Positions 60,472 through 64,000 of a DNA stretch of 64,000 bases are shown here, in pieces (positions within the stretch are counted from its first letter, which is position 1; each line of letters begins with the position of its first letter). The translations under genes were made by a program, and so were the position numbers. The stretch spans positions 611,609 to 675,608 of the forward strand of contig NZ_KE150412.1 of assembly GCF_000411255.1 (NCBI RefSeq), read 5' to 3'. Under the pieces are notes generated by a model. The model had not been told where the DNA came from. It worked only from the letters and a program-made list of their open reading frames with translations, and made no database searches. Source of the stretch: Paenibacillus sp. HGH0039. Lineage in GTDB: Bacteria; Bacillota; Bacilli; Paenibacillales; NBRC-103111.

Positions 60472-62028
60472 TTACCTTTTAGTGTACATGGAACGGAGTT
60501 CCGTCGGCGATACGCCGGCGTATTTCTTAAATGTCCTGTAAAAGTACGACGAGTCCCAATAGCCGACCTCCTGAGCGATTTCGGCCGTCTTCCGGTCCGT
60601 ATGGAGAAGAAGGTGCGTAGCCCGCTCCACCCGGTATTGGTTCACATAATCCGAAAAGCTGGTCCCCATCTCCTGCTGGAACAATTGCCCGAGATAATTC
60701 GGGTGCATGTGCAGCTTTTGGCTGAGCGTCTTCAGCGACAGCTCCCGGGAGTAGTGCTCTTTCACCTGCTCCAGCATCGCCGCTACATGGGGGCTGTACT
60801 CGCGGGCCGCATCGGACTGGCTGTCCAGCATCCCGGCTGCTACCCGTTTGACCTGCAAGGCAAGCCCGCTCCGCGTCTGAATCCGGAAGAGTGCCGCGAA
60901 AACTTCGCTGTAATCCGGCTGCTTCTCCATCTCCTTGACCGCCAGCATAAGCTGGATGGCCGCATTGAAGTAAGGGTGCCTCGGTACGGGATGAGCGCTG
61001 TCGCCCCGGACAAAAAACAGGTCCGCGAACTCGTCGATCTCATCCCGCCTCCCCTCCGCCAGCAGCTTGACGAACCGGTCCATCGCGGGCTCCTGAAGAG
61101 CCGGACGGTCTTCTTCCCGGAAGGCGTAAGCCGCCAAGTCGTCGACGATCACACCGGGCTGCTCATTCATCAAGTGTGCCTGATACCACGCTTGCACGGC
61201 GCGGGCGCTTGCCGGATAGCCCTGGTACAGCTCTTCGGGATGACCCGCCGCGCACCAGACCCGAAACCCGGTGAAGCCGGCGATCCACTCCGACATTCTC
61301 CGCAAGGCCGGAAGCACCTTTACTTCGCTCCCGCTTAAAGCGAACAGGAGCGTAATTTCATCGCCGTCCCCCGGAAAGGCGATCACTTCGCAGTTCTCCG
61401 GCAGCTCTTCCGTGCCGATTCGTTCGCACTCCTCTGCCAGACCGGGAAGACGGTAAAACTGGAAGGCAGGCTCGTTTTCCGTCACGATCCGCAGCGCTGC
61501 CGAGCGATAGACCTCGTGGTCGATGGGAATGCCGAGCATTCTCGCGCGCTCCCTGAACTCCTTGTTGTCGATGGTCCCGTTCGTCCAGCGGTGCAAAATA
61601 TTGTTGCGCAATATTTTCCAGTCTTCATCCAGGCGGAAGCGGCTGATTTCTTCCCGTTCCCAGTCCCGCAAAATGTGCTTGATCGTCGCTTCCAGTTCGT
61701 CGATATTGATGGGCTTGAGCAGGTAATTTTCAATGCCCAGCAAAATGCCTTCCTTTACATATTTGAATTCGTCGTAGCCGCTCAAAATAATGAACTTGGT
61801 CCGCGGATTCAGCAGTTTGACCCGGCGCAGCAGCTCCAGACCGGTCATTTCCGGCATCATAATATCCGTGATGAGCAGGTCCACCGGCTCTTCCTTCAGC
61901 TTCTCCAGCGCCTCCAGACCGTTCCGGGCGGAGCCTGCGATTTGCAAGTCGAACTGCTCCCAGGGCAGCAGGTTGTACAGCCCTTGGACGATAAGCGGCT
62001 CGTCATCGGCAAAAAATAATTTTCTCAT
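60472..62028 (-). CDS. AraC-type response regulator (YesN-like)
   Basis: The 518-residue protein has an N-terminal receiver (LFFADDEPLIV, Asp in DLLITDIMMPEMTG, Lys in LKPINIDE), a long variable middle, and a C-terminal AraC helix-turn-helix (about 415-515; LSLKTLSQKLHMHPNYLGQL, VGYWDSSYFYRTFKKYAGVS). It regulates the adjacent transporter and glycoside hydrolase genes in this family of clusters. It overlaps the kinase gene stop as ATGA. Confidence 0.94.
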   Translation of the reverse strand: MRKLFFADDEPLIVQGLYNLLPWEQFDLQIAGSARNGLEALEKLKEEPVDLLITDIMMPEMTGLELLRRVKLLNPRTKFIILSGYDEFKYVKEGILLGIENYLLKPINIDELEATIKHILRDWEREEISRFRLDEDWKILRNNILHRWTNGTIDNKEFRERARMLGIPIDHEVYRSAALRIVTENEPAFQFYRLPGLAEECERIGTEELPENCEVIAFPGDGDEITLLFALSGSEVKVLPALRRMSEWIAGFTGFRVWCAAGHPEELYQGYPASARAVQAWYQAHLMNEQPGVIVDDLAAYAFREEDRPALQEPAMDRFVKLLAEGRRDEIDEFADLFFVRGDSAHPVPRHPYFNAAIQLMLAVKEMEKQPDYSEVFAALFRIQTRSGLALQVKRVAAGMLDSQSDAAREYSPHVAAMLEQVKEHYSRELSLKTLSQKLHMHPNYLGQLFQQEMGTSFSDYVNQYRVERATHLLLHTDRKTAEIAQEVGYWDSSYFYRTFKKYAGVSPTELRSMYTKR

Positions 62029-63860
62029 GGCAGCATCTCCCCCTGTACGGCCGGAAGCTTCAACGTCACTTCGCAGCCTTGATCCGGGCCGCTGTTTACC
62101 GTGAGGCCGTAATCGCTTCCGTAATGGGACCGGATCCGCTCGTTCACGTTGAGAAGGCCCAGCGAACCGCCGCCAAGGGCACCGGAATCCGGCTTCCTCG
62201 CCAGCCGCTTGCGGATTTCGGCCAGCTTCTCCGGCGGCATTCCTTTCCCGTTGTCCGCCACACGGACGACGATGTTCTCCTCTTCGCGCACGACAGTTAC
62301 CGCGATCCGGTTCGAATCCGATTCGGGCCGGAACCCGTGCACGAGGTAGTTTTCGACGACCGGCTGAATGAGCAGTTTGACCACCTGGCAGTTGGCCGCG
62401 TTTTTATCCAGATACGTCTCGACCTCCAGCCTGTTCTCGAAGCGGTACTGGAAAAGCTTCAGGTACATGCCGTTCATCTCCATTTCTTCCGCCAGGGTCA
62501 CATTCGTCTGCTTGCGGATCATGTCCCGGAACAGGGCGGCAAGAATATAGATCATTTGACCGACATCTCTCGCCCCGGACGTGATGGCCTTCATGCGGAT
62601 GCTTTCCAGCGTGTTGTACAGAAAGTGAGGGTTGATCTGCGCCTGCATCGCCACGAGTTCGGCATTCTTCTGCTTGATCTCCGAGCGGTACACCTGGTCG
62701 ATGTACGTTTCGAGCCGGTCGCACATGTAATTGAAATTTTGCGAAATATCCTGCAGCTCATCTTCGCCGGTCAGCACGATGCGTGCGCTCAAATCGCCTT
62801 CCTGAAGACGCCGGATGTGCGTCACGATTTTGCGGATCTTTTTGGAATACTGCCGGATGATCGTAAACGTAAACATAAAACTCACCGCAATGCAAAGGGC
62901 GGTTATCCCGATCAGACTCAGCCGGATTGTGTGCATGCTCTGCTCGATCCGGGATTTCGGGATAATCCCCGCAATCGTCATTCCCGTATTCCCGACGGTC
63001 AGCACGTTCACCTTGGACGGCTCTTCGAGCTCCACCCAGTCTTTCTGCTCCTGAAGCTGCAGCCAGTACGGATAGATCTGTCCCTGATAACGATTCTCGG
63101 AATCGTAAATGACCTGCCCGCCGGAAGTCATCAGCAGCATTTTAGCCCCTCGGTCTTTCAGCTTGCTTTCTACCAGACGCTTGATCGCATCCGTATTCAG
63201 ATCGAAAACAATGGCCCCGTATTTTTGAAGCGACACGGTATCTTTTAAAATATGGGTGTACGAGTAGACCGGTCCGCTATCTTTCCGCGCCTCCCACAGG
63301 ACGGATCGTTTATCTGTCAGCTGCCACTGATGATTGACGGTGGAATCGAACCAGCCGGGGTTGTCCTGCGGAATCTCCGACGGATAATAAAACCGCTGGC
63401 TGCCGGGATTCATAAAATAAAAAAAGCGCTCCCCCTTGCTGTACAAAAGAATATTCGCGATGGAAGGCTCGTCTTTGAGAAACGACCGGAGCTGGCTGTC
63501 GAAATTTTTGGGTTCCGTTCCGCTGCTCTGGATGTACCGGTTCAGCCGCCTTTTCAAATAATCCTCATACTCGTGCGATAAAAAATAAGTCAAATCCTCG
63601 TTAACCGCCGCGTCCGTGTACAGCTGCTGGATGGCCGAATACATCCGTTCGTACAGCTGATTCAAGTTAACGCTTACAATATCCAGATCTTTAAGGACGC
63701 GGTCCGTCTGCTCCCGCATGCTGCGCTGCTCATAGTACTGATAAGCCAGGATCGACACGCCCAGAAACAGCAGCACCATGACAATCGAGTAAAAAAGAAG
63801 AATTTTGTTAAACATCCGTTTTTTCAGGTGAATCCGGTAAAACGTTTTTAAGCTCGGCAT
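62025..63860 (-). CDS. Sensor histidine kinase of the YesM type
   Basis: The 611-residue kinase has a membrane helix near 17-40, an extracytoplasmic ligand-binding domain (about 45-285), a second helix (290-312), a HAMP segment (315-370) and a His_kinase domain with NPHFLYNTLESIRMKA, then a HATPase_c domain (NYLVHGFRPESDSN, VADNGKGMPPEKLAEI). It senses sugars outside the cell and signals to the YesN-like regulator. The ATG at 63860 is chosen; a TTG at 63887 would add nine residues. Neither has a strong ribosome site, so the start is uncertain. Confidence 0.92.
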   Translation of the reverse strand: MPSLKTFYRIHLKKRMFNKILLFYSIVMVLLFLGVSILAYQYYEQRSMREQTDRVLKDLDIVSVNLNQLYERMYSAIQQLYTDAAVNEDLTYFLSHEYEDYLKRRLNRYIQSSGTEPKNFDSQLRSFLKDEPSIANILLYSKGERFFYFMNPGSQRFYYPSEIPQDNPGWFDSTVNHQWQLTDKRSVLWEARKDSGPVYSYTHILKDTVSLQKYGAIVFDLNTDAIKRLVESKLKDRGAKMLLMTSGGQVIYDSENRYQGQIYPYWLQLQEQKDWVELEEPSKVNVLTVGNTGMTIAGIIPKSRIEQSMHTIRLSLIGITALCIAVSFMFTFTIIRQYSKKIRKIVTHIRRLQEGDLSARIVLTGEDELQDISQNFNYMCDRLETYIDQVYRSEIKQKNAELVAMQAQINPHFLYNTLESIRMKAITSGARDVGQMIYILAALFRDMIRKQTNVTLAEEMEMNGMYLKLFQYRFENRLEVETYLDKNAANCQVVKLLIQPVVENYLVHGFRPESDSNRIAVTVVREEENIVVRVADNGKGMPPEKLAEIRKRLARKPDSGALGGGSLGLLNVNERIRSHYGSDYGLTVNSGPDQGCEVTLKLPAVQGEMLP

Positions 63861-64000
63861 GAGGTCAGCACCGTCACTTTCGGTCAATTCGCGTATAAGC
63901 TTATCACCGATGGGGGAAATTAGGCAATTGCATTCCCCTCTCTCCGCGGACTATAATAGAGCTACCCTATAATCACCCGCAGTTCCATCAAACAGGATTT

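Noticed and set aside
1-64000. CRISPR arrays, tRNA or rRNA genes, insertion sequences, prophage
   Set aside because: No regular direct-repeat arrays, no tRNA-like cloverleaf with a TTC-loop, no transposase or phage structural genes were seen by eye.

Overview
The window reads as chromosomal DNA of a spore-forming, moderately high-GC Firmicute, most likely a Paenibacillus or close relative. Four things point there: a tricistronic-type spore germination receptor operon, a DUF421-DUF1657 spore membrane protein, a CdaS-type diadenylate cyclase, and several YesM/YesN, LplB/YtcP and SLH-domain proteins. Shine-Dalgarno sequences are strong, and TTG, GTG and even CTG starts are common. I found no rRNA, tRNA, CRISPR array, insertion sequence or prophage. 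The organism is inferred from gene content only.

Layout. 0-7 kb: two OmpR-type two-component systems (the first cut by the window edge) flank an AT-rich island with a small secreted protein, an SLH-domain protein and two lipoproteins. 7-11 kb: a nitroreductase, a decayed quinone oxidoreductase, and a PadR/DUF2812 pair with a palindromic operator. 11-18 kb: a MerR/TipAS regulator with its own 19-bp-spacer promoter, a SWIM-SNF2 ATPase and the copper ATPase CopA behind a CsoR-like box. 18-27 kb: BNR-propeller lipoprotein, AAA ATPase, 2Fe-2S protein, VOC protein, a DUF2268 metalloprotease-like gene, FabF and an MmyB-type regulator. 27-33 kb: the ger operon (A-C-small-B) behind a sigma-G-like promoter, then a leaderless two-domain autolysin. 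33-41 kb: a probable quinone/diamide-stress group (nitroreductase, Bcr/CflA pump, DoxX, LigB-type dioxygenase, HxlR/CatR-like regulator), interleaved with a lactonase and a spore locus (2Duf-like protein, DUF1657 protein, CdaS). 41-53 kb: MarR plus DHA2 pump, a four-PAS hybrid kinase with a sigma-B-like promoter, a BshB-like PIG-L deacetylase, AmpS, a SulP carrier, and YpdA. 53-64 kb: a glycan-foraging block on the minus strand (YesM, YesN, LplB, LplC, solute-binding protein, GH85 endoglycosidase).

The most interesting signals are regulatory matches between separated genes. A MerR-type promoter core is repeated in front of the MerR/TipAS gene (about 11.6 kb) and the DUF2268 gene (22.4 kb). 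A GTAAC/GTTAC dyad appears at the dioxygenase/HxlR gap (40.3 kb), the Bcr/CflA pump (35.4 kb) and, more weakly, the nitroreductase (33.9 kb). A cre-like site occurs in front of both the GH85 enzyme and the solute-binding protein. These give testable small regulons. No wholly new multi-gene system was recognised.
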